DNA from: SZAS-103 sp964449135
GTDB taxonomy: Bacteria > Pseudomonadota > Gammaproteobacteria > Xanthomonadales > Xanthomonadaceae
Assembly (NCBI GenBank): GCA_964449135.1
Contig: CAYUXZ010000003.1
Coordinates: forward strand, 26,787-90,786
Length of the DNA: 64,000 nt
Reading direction: 5' to 3'
The position numbers and the translations under genes were made by a program. Of this stretch, positions 54,190-62,544 are shown one piece after another. Each line of letters begins with the position of its first letter. The first letter of the stretch is position 1. The notes under the pieces are model-generated. The model was not told the origin of the DNA, searched no databases, and worked only from the letters and a program-made list of their open reading frames with translations.

Positions 54190-55179
54190 ATGGGCGATCA
54201 CGGCCACAATCACCACGCGCACGACCACGCCGGTCACGACCACGATGACGCGCACGGTCATGCGCATGGTCATTCGCACGGTCACGGCCATCACCACGCG
54301 CCAGCGGATTTCGGCCGCGCATTCGCGATCGGCATCGCGCTGAACCTTGGCTTCGTCATCGCCGAGGTAATCTACGGGTTCCTCGCGAATTCGCTGTCGC
54401 TGATCGCCGACGCCGGTCACAACCTCAGCGACGTGATGGGCCTGGCGCTGGCATGGATCGCCAGCGTGCTGGTGAAGCGCCTGCCGACACGGCGTCGCAC
54501 CTACGGCCTGCGTCGTTCCTCGATCCTGGTTTCGCTGATCAACGCGGTCGTGTTGTTGATCGGCATCGGCGGGATCGCATGGGAAGCCGCGCAACGCCTG
54601 CACCACCCCGAACCGGTTGCGAGCGGCGTGGTGATGGCCGTCGCGGGGATCGGGATCGCGGTGAACGGCGTCACCGCGTGGCTGTTCGCGTCGGGTCGCG
54701 AGCACGATCTGAACATCCGCGGCGCGTTCTTGCACATGGCTTCGGATGCGATGATCTCGCTCGGTGTCGTGCTCGCCGCACTGGCGATGCGCGCCACCGG
54801 CTGGTTGTGGCTGGATCCGGTCGTGAGCCTGCTGATTGTCGTCGCGATCGCGTGGGGAACATGGGGCTTGCTACGCGAATCGCTGGACCTCGCGCTCGAC
54901 GCGGTGCCGCGCCACATCGACCCGGCCGACGTAGCCGCCTATCTCGAAGGATTGCCCGGCGTAGTGGCAGTGCACGACCTGCATATCTGGGGCATCAGCA
55001 CTACCGACGCCGCGCTGACGGTGCACCTGGTCAAACCCGATGCGAGCATTGACGATGCGCTGCTCGCGCGGATCAACCACGATCTGCGCGAACGGTTCCG
55101 CATCGGCCACGCCACCGTGCAGTTCGAACTCGGCGATGAAGCGCATCCCTGCGGCATCGCCGGCTCGAAGTGCGTCTGA
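54190..55179 (+). CDS. Cation diffusion facilitator (Zn/Co/Cd efflux)
   Basis: 329 residues from ATG 54190; a GTG at 54136 would add 18 residues but sits before a possible -10 (TAGAAT). The N-terminus is histidine-rich (DHGHNHHAHDHAGHDHDD and beyond), a metal sensor/buffer tail. Six membrane helices, with the CDF signature FLANSLSLIADAGHNLSDVM and HMASDAMISLGVV for the metal-binding D/H sites, then a cytoplasmic domain. Exports Zn2+ and related ions with proton antiport. Near, but not cotranscribed with, the metal uptake operon. Confidence 0.92.
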   Translation: MGDHGHNHHAHDHAGHDHDDAHGHAHGHSHGHGHHHAPADFGRAFAIGIALNLGFVIAEVIYGFLANSLSLIADAGHNLSDVMGLALAWIASVLVKRLPTRRRTYGLRRSSILVSLINAVVLLIGIGGIAWEAAQRLHHPEPVASGVVMAVAGIGIAVNGVTAWLFASGREHDLNIRGAFLHMASDAMISLGVVLAALAMRATGWLWLDPVVSLLIVVAIAWGTWGLLRESLDLALDAVPRHIDPADVAAYLEGLPGVVAVHDLHIWGISTTDAALTVHLVKPDASIDDALLARINHDLRERFRIGHATVQFELGDEAHPCGIAGSKCV

Positions 55180-55188
55180 AGCCGCGCC

Positions 55189-56049
55189 TTATTTCGTCTT
55201 GATCGCCACTCCCGCGATCTGCAAGGGGGATCCGCAATGGCCCGCGCGCAGCGCGTCGAGGAATCGCGTGCCCAGCGTGACTACCGCGTTCTCAGCCGCG
55301 TCCTTGGCGCCGAATCCCGCGCCGGCCATGTTCATGTGGTCCGCGCCTTCGACCACGCCCATCCATGCGCAGGTCGAGCCGAGTTCGTCGAAGGTCTTCA
55401 CACGTTCCTCGTAACCGCCGCGGTCGATCGTGCGGTCGCGCGTGCCGGTGAGCATCAGCACCGGCGCAGTCACGCCGCGAGCTGCGCCATCGGGAAATAC
55501 GGCATCCGCGCCGGGTTCGGACAGGGCCATGTAGGCATCGAAGCGCTTGCCTCCCTGGACGCCGATGCTGTTGCCCGCGCCGGCTTCGAGCATCACCGTG
55601 CGCGCGCCCATCGAATGCCCGGCCAGCGCCTTGAACGGCGCATGGCAACGCTGTTCCGACCACTTCAACGCGGCCCCGATGTCCATCAGACGGCTGCGAT
55701 AGGCCTGCGGATCGGCGACCAGGTCCTCCAGTCCACGGCGGCCGCCCGCGCGCCGCAGATCCTTGAACAGCGCCTGCGGTCCGCTTTCCTTGTGGCCGAG
55801 CACGATCGCTCGCCAGCCGTCACGGCTCAGCGCCTGCCCGATGTAGGCCAGTCCGTTTTCGGTGCCGCCGGCGCCCGGCGAGATCAAAGCGAGCGGCGGA
55901 CATGAGTTGCCGGCGACTTGCGGCTCGAACACGACCAGCGGCGTGAGCGCGCCGTCTTCGCGCGGCGCGGAGACGCGCTGTTGCGCCTGTGCGCTGGACA
56001 GCAGGACCAGCGATGCGCAGCACAACAGGATACGGACGAACACGGACAT
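55189..56049 (-). CDS. Secreted alpha/beta hydrolase
   Basis: 286 residues with a signal peptide (LLCCASLVLLSSAQAQ). Nucleophile motif AGHSMGARTVM, oxyanion-region LALISPGAGGTENGLAYIG, and acid/His candidates in LTGTRDRTIDRGGY and EGADHMNMAG. Dienelactone-hydrolase- or chlorophyllase-like size. Substrate unknown. Convergent with the CDF gene (10 bases). Confidence 0.85.
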   Translation of the reverse strand: MSVFVRILLCCASLVLLSSAQAQQRVSAPREDGALTPLVVFEPQVAGNSCPPLALISPGAGGTENGLAYIGQALSRDGWRAIVLGHKESGPQALFKDLRRAGGRRGLEDLVADPQAYRSRLMDIGAALKWSEQRCHAPFKALAGHSMGARTVMLEAGAGNSIGVQGGKRFDAYMALSEPGADAVFPDGAARGVTAPVLMLTGTRDRTIDRGGYEERVKTFDELGSTCAWMGVVEGADHMNMAGAGFGAKDAAENAVVTLGTRFLDALRAGHCGSPLQIAGVAIKTK

Positions 56050-56243
56050 GCGACGGCTCCTTCCGGGACGGTGGCAACTGCGTCAACGCGCGATCCTGCA
56101 ATCGGACGACACGCATCGCGGATGATGTGGGACAGCTTCAGGCTATAGTCCGGCGCGTCGCCGCGATTTTCGCGTCACTCCGCGACGCGGCGCGAAGCTG
56201 TCGTCAATCTTCCGCCAACACGATCCTCACCAGGAGCTCCGAC

Positions 56244-57698
56244 GTGCTCAACCGACCCGCCATCCGCGTCCAGCCCTGCGACGATTCCACGCTCGCCAAC
56301 GGCATCGCGCAGATCGAACGCGAACAGCGGCTGCCTGCGGCGTTCCCTGCCGAAGCGGAAGCGGCCGCCGCGCAGGCCGCGGCGAATCCGCGCCTGCCGG
56401 ACCTGGACCGAACCGACGTGGCACTGGTCACGATCGATCCGCCCGGTTCGATGGACCTGGACCAGGCGATGCACCTGGAGCGCAGCGCGAATGGGTATCG
56501 CGTCTATTACGCGATCGCCGACGTCGCCGCGTTCGTGGGCGTGGGCGATGCGATCGATCTCGAGGCGAACCGGCGCGGCGAAACCCTCTACGGTGGCACC
56601 GTGATCATCCCGCTGCTGCCGACATCGCTCTGCGAAGGTGCGGCATCGTTGTTGCCCGACCAACTGCGACCCGCGCTGCTGTGGACGATCGACCTGGATG
56701 CGACCGGCGAAATCGCGGCCATTGACGTGCGCCGCGCGCGCGTTCGCAGCCGTGCGAAGTACGACTATCCGGGCGTGCAGCAGCAGATCGATGCCGGCAC
56801 GGCGGATCCGATCTGGGGCTTGCTGAAGGAAATCGGCCAGCTGCGCCAGCAGCGCGAACGCGCGCGTGGCGGCGTGAGCCTGAACCTGCCCGAGCTGGAA
56901 ATCAGCAACGCCGACGGGAAGTGGAATCTCGAATACCGCAGCAGCCTTCCGATCGAGGACTGGAACGCGCAGATCTCGCTGCTGACCGGCATCGCTGCCG
57001 CGCGGTTGATGGTGCAGGGCCGGGTCGGCCTGCTGCGCACGCTGCCGCCGCCCGATCCGCCATCGCTCGCGCGACTGCGCCTGACCGCGCAGGCGCTGCA
57101 GATCGCCTGGCCCGACGCGCAGGCTTATCCGGATTTCATCCGCGCGCTCGATCCGGCACAACCGCGCCACATCGCGATGATGCTCGCCTGTACCTCGGTG
57201 TTGCGCGGTGCGGGCTACGCCGCGTTCGACGGGGATCTGCCCGCGCAGCCCATGCACTCGGCGATCGCCGCCGAATACGCGCACGCGACCGCGCCGATGC
57301 GCCGGCTCGTGGACCGATACGTCGGCGAAATCTGCGTCGCGCTGTGCGCGAAGCAGCCGGTGCCGTCATGGGCGCGCGACGCGCTGCCCGGATTGCCGCA
57401 GACGATGGACGCGTCCGATCGCCGATCGCACCAGTTCGAGCGTGCGGTGCTCGATCTCGCCGAAGCGGTGCTGCTGGCGCCGCGAGTCGGCGAGACCTTC
57501 GAGGGTGCGATCATCGAAATGGGTCATGCAGGTCCGAATCATCGCGACAATCGCAATGGCGTGGTGATGCTGCGCGATCCGGCGCTCGAGGCGAAGGTCG
57601 GCGCCTCGAGCGATCTCGTACTCGGCGCGGAGGTGTGCGTCAAGCTCGCCGAAGCCGATCCGTCGCGGCGACTGGTGCGCTTTGAAGTGACCGAATAG
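56244..57698 (+). CDS. RNB-domain ribonuclease (RNase II/R family), short form
   Basis: 484 residues from GTG 56244, with AGGAG eight bases upstream. RNB catalytic core with the acidic motif VTIDPPGSMDLDQAM, TLYGGTVIIPLLPTSLCEG, LNLPELEISN and EYAHATAPMRRLVDRYVGE. It lacks the N-terminal cold-shock domains of RNase II/R; only a short C-terminal region (about 440-484) may hold S1-like sequence. Degrades RNA 3'-to-5' in the cytoplasm, if active. Not part of an operon. Confidence 0.88.
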   Translation: MLNRPAIRVQPCDDSTLANGIAQIEREQRLPAAFPAEAEAAAAQAAANPRLPDLDRTDVALVTIDPPGSMDLDQAMHLERSANGYRVYYAIADVAAFVGVGDAIDLEANRRGETLYGGTVIIPLLPTSLCEGAASLLPDQLRPALLWTIDLDATGEIAAIDVRRARVRSRAKYDYPGVQQQIDAGTADPIWGLLKEIGQLRQQRERARGGVSLNLPELEISNADGKWNLEYRSSLPIEDWNAQISLLTGIAAARLMVQGRVGLLRTLPPPDPPSLARLRLTAQALQIAWPDAQAYPDFIRALDPAQPRHIAMMLACTSVLRGAGYAAFDGDLPAQPMHSAIAAEYAHATAPMRRLVDRYVGEICVALCAKQPVPSWARDALPGLPQTMDASDRRSHQFERAVLDLAEAVLLAPRVGETFEGAIIEMGHAGPNHRDNRNGVVMLRDPALEAKVGASSDLVLGAEVCVKLAEADPSRRLVRFEVTE

Positions 57699-57762
57699 CA
57701 CGATAACTTGCGCCGGCAGCCCGCTCGTCCGCTATGCTTAAGCATCCAAGCTTGGGGGAACC

Positions 57763-57966
57763 ATGGCCAAGACGCGCACCGAGATCGACACCATCCTCGA
57801 CGAACTCGAGCGGGAACTGGACGTGCTGCGCAAGGAAGACGCCGACCAGGACGACTTCTGGATGGCGCTGATGGCCTTGTCGGACGCGATCGAGGACGAA
57901 ACCGCGCCCGAGGATCTCGAGTACGTGCGCAAGCGTTTCGATTTCATCCTCGCGCTGCGCAGCTGA
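57763..57966 (+). CDS. Small acidic protein, unknown
   Basis: 67 residues from ATG 57763 (TTGGGGGAACC upstream). Highly acidic and helical (ELERELDVLRKEDADQDDFW, DETAPEDLEYVRKRFDFIL), likely a soluble small regulator or subunit. Follows the RNB gene by 64 bases with a possible promoter (TTGCGC and TATGCT, 19-base spacer). No family recognised. Confidence 0.6.
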   Translation: MAKTRTEIDTILDELERELDVLRKEDADQDDFWMALMALSDAIEDETAPEDLEYVRKRFDFILALRS

Positions 57967-58037
57967 TCGTCGCCCGGCGGTTGCGGAGCGCCGTTCGCAA
58001 GGCGCACGCGACGTCACCGATGCCATCACGAAACGAA

Positions 58038-58067
58038 AAAGCTGCGATCCTTGCGGACCGCGGCTTT
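58038..58067 (-). terminator. Former tRNA terminator at the left end of the element
   Basis: Minus-strand hairpin AAAGCCGCGGTCC/GGATCGCAGCTTT (one mismatch, GCAA loop) followed by Ts. It sits directly past a 3'-tRNA-like fragment, as expected for the original tRNA terminator left behind after insertion. Confidence 0.7.
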
Positions 58068-58074
58068 CGATTCG

Positions 58075-58088
58075 TTGGTGGGCGGAGG
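58075..58088. repeat. attL candidate: displaced tRNA 3' end
   Basis: TTGGTGGGCGGAGG matches the tRNA-Ala 3' end TTGGTGGAGCGGAGG at 63945-63959 with one base missing. On the minus strand it reads CCTCCGCCCACCAA, a tRNA 3' end with CCA, next to a terminator. Fits the left boundary of a tRNA-targeted insertion. Confidence 0.65.
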
Positions 58089-58152
58089 TCTATCCAATAC
58101 GCGCGTTAGGTGATTGATTTAATTGCTAGCTATTGATCCGGAAACGCTTTCG

Positions 58153-58161
58153 TACCCCCAA
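58153..58161. repeat. Left copy of the end-repeat TACCCCCAA
   Basis: TACCCCCAA (complement TTGGGGGTA) near the left end, matching four copies at the right end. Probable integrase arm-binding site. The surrounding 58089-58397 (about 310 bases) has no gene I can support and looks AT-richer than its neighbours. Confidence 0.5.
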
Positions 58162-58397
58162 ACTTACCCGCTCCAGAGTTCGCAGCCCAGCCGTAGCGAC
58201 CTGAGTCCTGCCTGTTCCTTGCCTGTTCTCAGCGGCCTTTTACAGCGTCCGATAATTCCGGAAGATGCTGCTCTCGCCTCGCCCCTAATAGCAGCGCTTC
58301 GCGGTTAGCCAGTACGCGCGTACTGGGCGCCCAGTCGTAACCGGCGCACTCCGGACAGGAGTAGCATCGTCCCCGTGGCCTAGCAGGGGGAAGCGCC

Positions 58398-59078
58398 ATG
58401 CGCAGCGGCCTGTTCGCTTTGGTGTTGTTGAGTGCGCCAGTCGCGGCGCAGGTGACTTGCGACCAGGTCGGCAATTCGACCTATTGCAACGGGTCATTGC
58501 AGCAGCAGCCGTCGATGCAATCCCCTAACTGGCTTCAGTACCAGCAAACACCTGACATTGCGGGCGCGATACAAAAGGGGCGCGAGGACAGGCTCCGCAA
58601 TCAGCTCATGCAAGCGCAGATTGACGAAGCGAACGCACGCGCGGAAGCGTCGCGAGCACAAGTTGCGCAAGCTCAGGTACAAGCGACTCAAGTGCCGCCA
58701 CAATCCACGTCGGACAAAGCGCCTGTTAGCGAAGTGGCGGGCTATGTGGCTGCCGGCCCGCATTCACAGGGGGCGGACATTTACCTCATTGCTGCCGGCA
58801 ACGCATTCGAATGGGCGAACGTCATGCTTGCTTCCGACAAGAAACCACAGCTCTATTGCCATCCGCCAACCTTGTTCCTTAATGCACAGAACTACCGAGA
58901 CATTGCGGATGCCGATATTGCTCAGCTTCCCGATGTCTTCAAAGACCCTCAAATGCACTGGCGAATGGAATACGTCTTGCTAGATGGCCTCAAAAAGACA
59001 TTTCCTTGTCCAGCAGCTCAATTCGAGCCGCCGATGCAACCGAAGCACGGCGCCGCAAAGCATGACAAGTCGCGCTAG
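58398..59078 (+). CDS. Exported hypothetical protein of the element (cargo?)
   Basis: 226 residues from ATG 58398. Signal peptide RSGLFALVLLSAPVAAQ. A Gln/Ala-rich helical middle (residues about 60-105), then a C-terminal domain with two cysteines (LYCHPPTLFLNAQNYRDIAD and FPC), which loosely recalls small periplasmic immunity-like folds (Rap1a/Tai) but without a secure match. The only plus-strand gene in the element, at its distal end, as accessory cargo often is. GC is lower than the host genes. Confidence 0.65.
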   Translation: MRSGLFALVLLSAPVAAQVTCDQVGNSTYCNGSLQQQPSMQSPNWLQYQQTPDIAGAIQKGREDRLRNQLMQAQIDEANARAEASRAQVAQAQVQATQVPPQSTSDKAPVSEVAGYVAAGPHSQGADIYLIAAGNAFEWANVMLASDKKPQLYCHPPTLFLNAQNYRDIADADIAQLPDVFKDPQMHWRMEYVLLDGLKKTFPCPAAQFEPPMQPKHGAAKHDKSR

Positions 59079-59260
59079 CGCATAATTTTCCGGTTTATTG
59101 CTGCTCATGCGATCGCGCCATGAGAGTAGGGGATTGGTCTTGGAATTGGCTTTCCTGCCTTGCGCCGGAAGCACCACGGACAGGCCTTCACAACGTACCG
59201 GCAGTCGGCTCGCAGTGCGGTCAGCGTGCGTTGGGGCGGCTTCATGGCTCGGCCGCGTTA

Positions 59261-59512
59261 CTACTTCTTACTACTTTGTTCCGGAAGCTCGGCAGCTCCC
59301 GCGAGCACCAGCGCGTCAATGACGGCGCTCAGGGTGCCGCCCACGGCAGGATAGAGTCGCGCCCGAATAGCTGCCATCGCCTCGCGGCTGGGGCTGTAGT
59401 CAATGCGCGGATTGCGCTGGCGTCGCTCGCGTTGCATCGCGTTGAGATAGCCCTTGTGGCGGCTCAGGTAGCCGTTGGATTCGCGCAGGTCGAAGTCGGC
59501 AGGATTAGGCAT
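59261..59512 (-). CDS. Small element protein, unknown
   Basis: 83 residues from ATG 59512, AGGAG nine bases upstream; the longer upstream frame is not needed. Basic, helical sequence (SRHKGYLNAMQRERRQR); possibly DNA- or RNA-binding. Overlaps the next upstream gene by 8 bases. The 59079-59260 gap to the exported protein is empty as far as I can see. Confidence 0.6.
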   Translation of the reverse strand: MPNPADFDLRESNGYLSRHKGYLNAMQRERRQRNPRIDYSPSREAMAAIRARLYPAVGGTLSAVIDALVLAGAAELPEQSSKK

Positions 59513-59714
59513 GGGTGCGCTCCTGTGCGGCGTGCCAAGCGGCGCTAGCCTGTTCCTGCCTGCGGTAGGCCCAGCGCCGGAACGGGACAACGATCAGTGT
59601 GCAATCGCCCAGCGCGAAGCGGCGCGCGTCGCGGCTGCGGTTGTTCCAGCCCGGTGCGCGGTTGGCGTCGGCCAGCGCGCGCAGCACGGCATCGGGAAGT
59701 GGTGTGCGTTTCAT
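59505..59714 (-). CDS. Small element protein, unknown
   Basis: 69 residues, basic (MKRTPLPDAVLRALADANRA). Overlaps the primase-like gene by four bases and the downstream 83-residue gene by eight, so it is part of the same transcript. No family recognised. Confidence 0.6.
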   Translation of the reverse strand: MKRTPLPDAVLRALADANRAPGWNNRSRDARRFALGDCTLIVVPFRRWAYRRQEQASAAWHAAQERTHA

Positions 59715-61027
59715 GCGGCTTCGTCCTTTCGGTTCGGTCGTTTTTGGCCCGCCCGCTTCCTAAAGCCTGAATCCTTCAAGCCAGAGCTAAGAGCTTTAGA
59801 AGCCGTTATCTCTATTAGGGGGCTGGCATTTTGCAAGCCCTGCAACTTGCCGGGGTTGGCTCGCAGATACTTTGCCGGGAAGGCGTATTCCCGAGCGGTG
59901 TTGCCGTTGCGGGTATGACGCGAATCTTTAACGGCGATGAGAAAGCCAAGCTCTACAGCCTGCTTGCGCTTGTGATAGAAAGCAGTCTCGTCGGCGCATC
60001 CGGGAATGAATCGGCAAACGTCATGCGTCAGCACGATATGACGGTTGTTTGCTGGTGTGTACCGGCGCAGCGCGGTCAGCACGATGAAGCAAGTCGCGAG
60101 CGATGCCTGACCAGACTCCACCGCATCGGCCATATCGTCGAACAGGCGATCCGTGAAGATGCGGAAACCACTGGAACCGTAGCCGAGCGCGCGCTGCAAC
60201 AGGTCGTCCACTTCGGCATCGGGAAGCGGCGTTTCGCAGTCCATCACATTCATGCGGTGCAGCCACGCCGAGAGCGTGTCTCTCCGGTGCCCCTTGCGCA
60301 CCAATTTCCCGGCCTCGCTAAGGATTGCAATGCCGCGCCGGCCTACAGGTATCTTGTCGCACGCCGCTTGCCGTTGGCTTGGTTCAATCCGCGCGGTTTC
60401 GCGCGTCGCGCGTGCCGCAGGATCGGCCAGCAATTCGGCCAGACATGCGATCTGGCCCTGTAGTCGGTAGTCCTGCGATGCAAACACGGGCAGATACAGC
60501 GGTTGCTCCGGTCGGTCGCAGGATGCGTCCCACGCCGGCGCAGGCTGGCCCTGTTCTGTCATCGCGGCGTCAATTCGCGCGCGGATAGCGACGGTCGCGG
60601 CAATCAATTCGGCGCGCGGTGCGGGGTCGTCGAGTTCGATCACGATGCGGCAGCGCGGTGATTCCGGTTTGTGCGACGCGGTTGTGTAGATCAACCCGTT
60701 CCATTGCTGGCCTACCTGCACCAGCGCCGCGAAGGATTCGGCGGTCAGCCCATGATCCACGTCGAGCGCGAGGAACCGGCGCGGTTTCGCGCAGGCGCTA
60801 CAGCGGTGCGGCTTACCGATGGCCCTGCGTTTGGTCGGCGTATCGCGGTGCGCTTGGTCGTTCGGCGCTTTGGCGAACGCGGCGGCGATCCATTGTTCGC
60901 CCTTGCCCGTTGCCCGGTCGTCCAAGATCGCGGCGGCGAACGCAGCGAAGTCGGCGGCGGTACGTTGCTCGGGCGTGTTGTCGGACTGGCCGAAGCCGCG
61001 CGAGTAGGCGATTCGCTTGTCAGTCAT
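59711..61027 (-). CDS. Replication protein with AEP-type primase-like domain
   Basis: 438 residues from ATG 61027 (downstream of the start of a longer frame). The N-terminal part has LALDVDHGLTAESFAAL (Asp-x-Asp-like) followed by TTASHKPESPRCRIVIEL, the order of acidic and serine-His motifs seen in archaeo-eukaryotic-type primases used by plasmids and phage satellites. The C-terminal half (DVCRFIPGCADETAFYHKRK) may be a winged-helix DNA-binding domain. Probable replication initiator of the element. The D-x-D pattern is imperfect, so function is inferred. Confidence 0.65.
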   Translation of the reverse strand: MTDKRIAYSRGFGQSDNTPEQRTAADFAAFAAAILDDRATGKGEQWIAAAFAKAPNDQAHRDTPTKRRAIGKPHRCSACAKPRRFLALDVDHGLTAESFAALVQVGQQWNGLIYTTASHKPESPRCRIVIELDDPAPRAELIAATVAIRARIDAAMTEQGQPAPAWDASCDRPEQPLYLPVFASQDYRLQGQIACLAELLADPAARATRETARIEPSQRQAACDKIPVGRRGIAILSEAGKLVRKGHRRDTLSAWLHRMNVMDCETPLPDAEVDDLLQRALGYGSSGFRIFTDRLFDDMADAVESGQASLATCFIVLTALRRYTPANNRHIVLTHDVCRFIPGCADETAFYHKRKQAVELGFLIAVKDSRHTRNGNTAREYAFPAKYLRANPGKLQGLQNASPLIEITASKALSSGLKDSGFRKRAGQKRPNRKDEAA

Positions 61028-61214
61028 CGCGCGCTCCCACGATGGCGGCGCACAGACGCGCCTCGGCGGCGTCCAACAGGTCGGCGGCTTCCACAGCAGC
61101 CCACGGCGGCGCATCGGCCTCTAGAGCGCACTGGTGCAGTTCTAGGCGAGCCGCTTCCACGGCGGACAGCGCGCGCTGCAATCGGGCGCGGGATTCCACG
61201 GTCGCGGCGATCAT
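61020..61214 (-). CDS. Small element protein, unknown
   Basis: 64 residues from ATG 61214, overlapping the AlpA-like stop by four bases and the primase start by eight. Alanine-rich and helical (VESRARLQRALSAVEAARLE), a likely coiled coil. Translationally linked to both neighbours. Confidence 0.6.
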   Translation of the reverse strand: MIAATVESRARLQRALSAVEAARLELHQCALEADAPPWAAVEAADLLDAAEARLCAAIVGARDD

Positions 61215-61444
61215 GCGGCGGCCTTGCCGCTTCCGGCTTCGATGAAAGCGGCCAAGTCGGCGCGGTGGTAGCGCACCATGCGCTGCCCAACCTTGCGGAA
61301 GCGTGGGCCTTCGCCGCGCCAGCGCCAATTGCGAAGGGTCTGCACCCGCGCGCCAAGGATCGCGGCGGCTTCGGTTTCGGTGACAAGGTCGCCGGGGTTG
61401 AGCGGTGCCGCATTCGGCGGTGCTAGGGAGTTGCTCGGGTGCAT
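61211..61444 (-). CDS. AlpA/MerR-type regulator (excisionase-like)
   Basis: 77 residues. The helix-turn-helix LVTETEAAAILGARVQTLRNWRWRGE is followed by the wing FRKVGQRMVRYHRADLAAFI, matching AlpA/excisionase-like proteins that control integrase and excision in P4-type elements. First gene of the minus-strand operon; a possible promoter (TACAAA, 17-base spacer, TATGTA) lies in 61445-61530. Confidence 0.85.
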   Translation of the reverse strand: MHPSNSLAPPNAAPLNPGDLVTETEAAAILGARVQTLRNWRWRGEGPRFRKVGQRMVRYHRADLAAFIEAGSGKAAA

Positions 61445-61530
61445 CGTTGCTATTCCCGGTTTGCTGCGGGACGCAGCGATTACATAGATAGCCCCTTGTG
61501 GGATTTGTAGAGAATCCGTGGGGAGTTCCG

Positions 61531-62016
61531 CTACAGGCGCGATTTCAATTCGAGCTGGTGCACACGCCCCTCGGTCGTGCGGAATCGGTTGGCCACAATG
61601 CGACGAGCTTCAACCTTCGAGCCGACCACACCCGCTTCGACTCGGCTGTATTCGATCAAAAGCTCGCGCAGGATGGCGACCTGCAAGATGGCGGCAGCCA
61701 AGCGCTTCGACACGCCAGCACCTCCCCTCACATGCCGCAATCCAAAGCGTGCGACGATTTCGTTCGGCGTGCCGCCAGCCGATACGGATGCGGCGCACTT
61801 GTCCAGATAGATTAATACTTGATCGGGGATGGGGCGCTCACCTTCACGCGCTAAGCAATAGGCTTCCCAGAGGAACGCCCCCAGCTTCGTAGTCGCAAAT
61901 GCGAAGATGTTGAACTTGATCGCACTATCGTAGTCCACGGCCGTTGGAAACGGACGCGCCAGCCTGTTTAGCCATCGCATATCGCGCACCTTCTGCGCCC
62001 CCCAAAGGATCGCCAC
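61531..62016 (-). CDS. Element hypothetical protein
   Basis: 161 residues. Contains LARPFPTAVDYDSAIKFNIF and LGAFLWEAYCLAREGERPIP, with no recognised family; could be part of a defence or maintenance function. No signal peptide. It is not obviously overlapping its neighbours. Confidence 0.55.
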   Translation of the reverse strand: MAILWGAQKVRDMRWLNRLARPFPTAVDYDSAIKFNIFAFATTKLGAFLWEAYCLAREGERPIPDQVLIYLDKCAASVSAGGTPNEIVARFGLRHVRGGAGVSKRLAAAILQVAILRELLIEYSRVEAGVVGSKVEARRIVANRFRTTEGRVHQLELKSRL

Positions 62017-62074
62017 GGCAACGCGGTGAAGGTGTCCGCGCGTTCGGGAGCTACCCTAGCCGTGGCGTGTTCGG

Positions 62075-62479
62075 TTATTGCGCGGGGCCGACCACAGGTA
62101 TTTCAACCCATTCTGATTCTTGTGCTCGTTGTTTCTGCGTGCAGTCGTAGGCGTTGTCTCGAATATCGCCCAGCGCATCGGCTGCAACCTCCCCCAGCGC
62201 GACCATGGCCAATTGCAGCCCTTCGATGTTGGCAACGGTAAGTCCGTCGAACGACACGCCATTGTTGGTGGCCGCATCCTCTTTCCCAAGCATGTCAGCG
62301 TAAAGCATTGCCTGAATCGTGTTCATCCCATGGATCGCGCGATCCACATGCTTCAATCGGTTGCGGACACCCACAGGCAGCGATGATTCGTTCCACAGGT
62401 ATTCGATGAAGCTCTCAGTTATCGCCACTTTGGGCACATGCGGTTCGCCCGCGCCGTTCGTTACACTTTCGTCCGCCAT
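62075..62479 (-). CDS. Element hypothetical protein
   Basis: 134 residues (MADESVTNGAGEPHVPKVAI, then SLPVGVRNRLKHVDRAIHGM). Probably soluble. No family recognised. Lies between the 161-residue gene and the integrase, both minus strand. Confidence 0.55.
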   Translation of the reverse strand: MADESVTNGAGEPHVPKVAITESFIEYLWNESSLPVGVRNRLKHVDRAIHGMNTIQAMLYADMLGKEDAATNNGVSFDGLTVANIEGLQLAMVALGEVAADALGDIRDNAYDCTQKQRAQESEWVEIPVVGPAQ

Positions 62480-62544
62480 GATCGTTCTCCATCGGAACGG
62501 TTGTGGAAGGCGTGGCCGGGTGCGCTATCACCCGGTCGCGCCGT

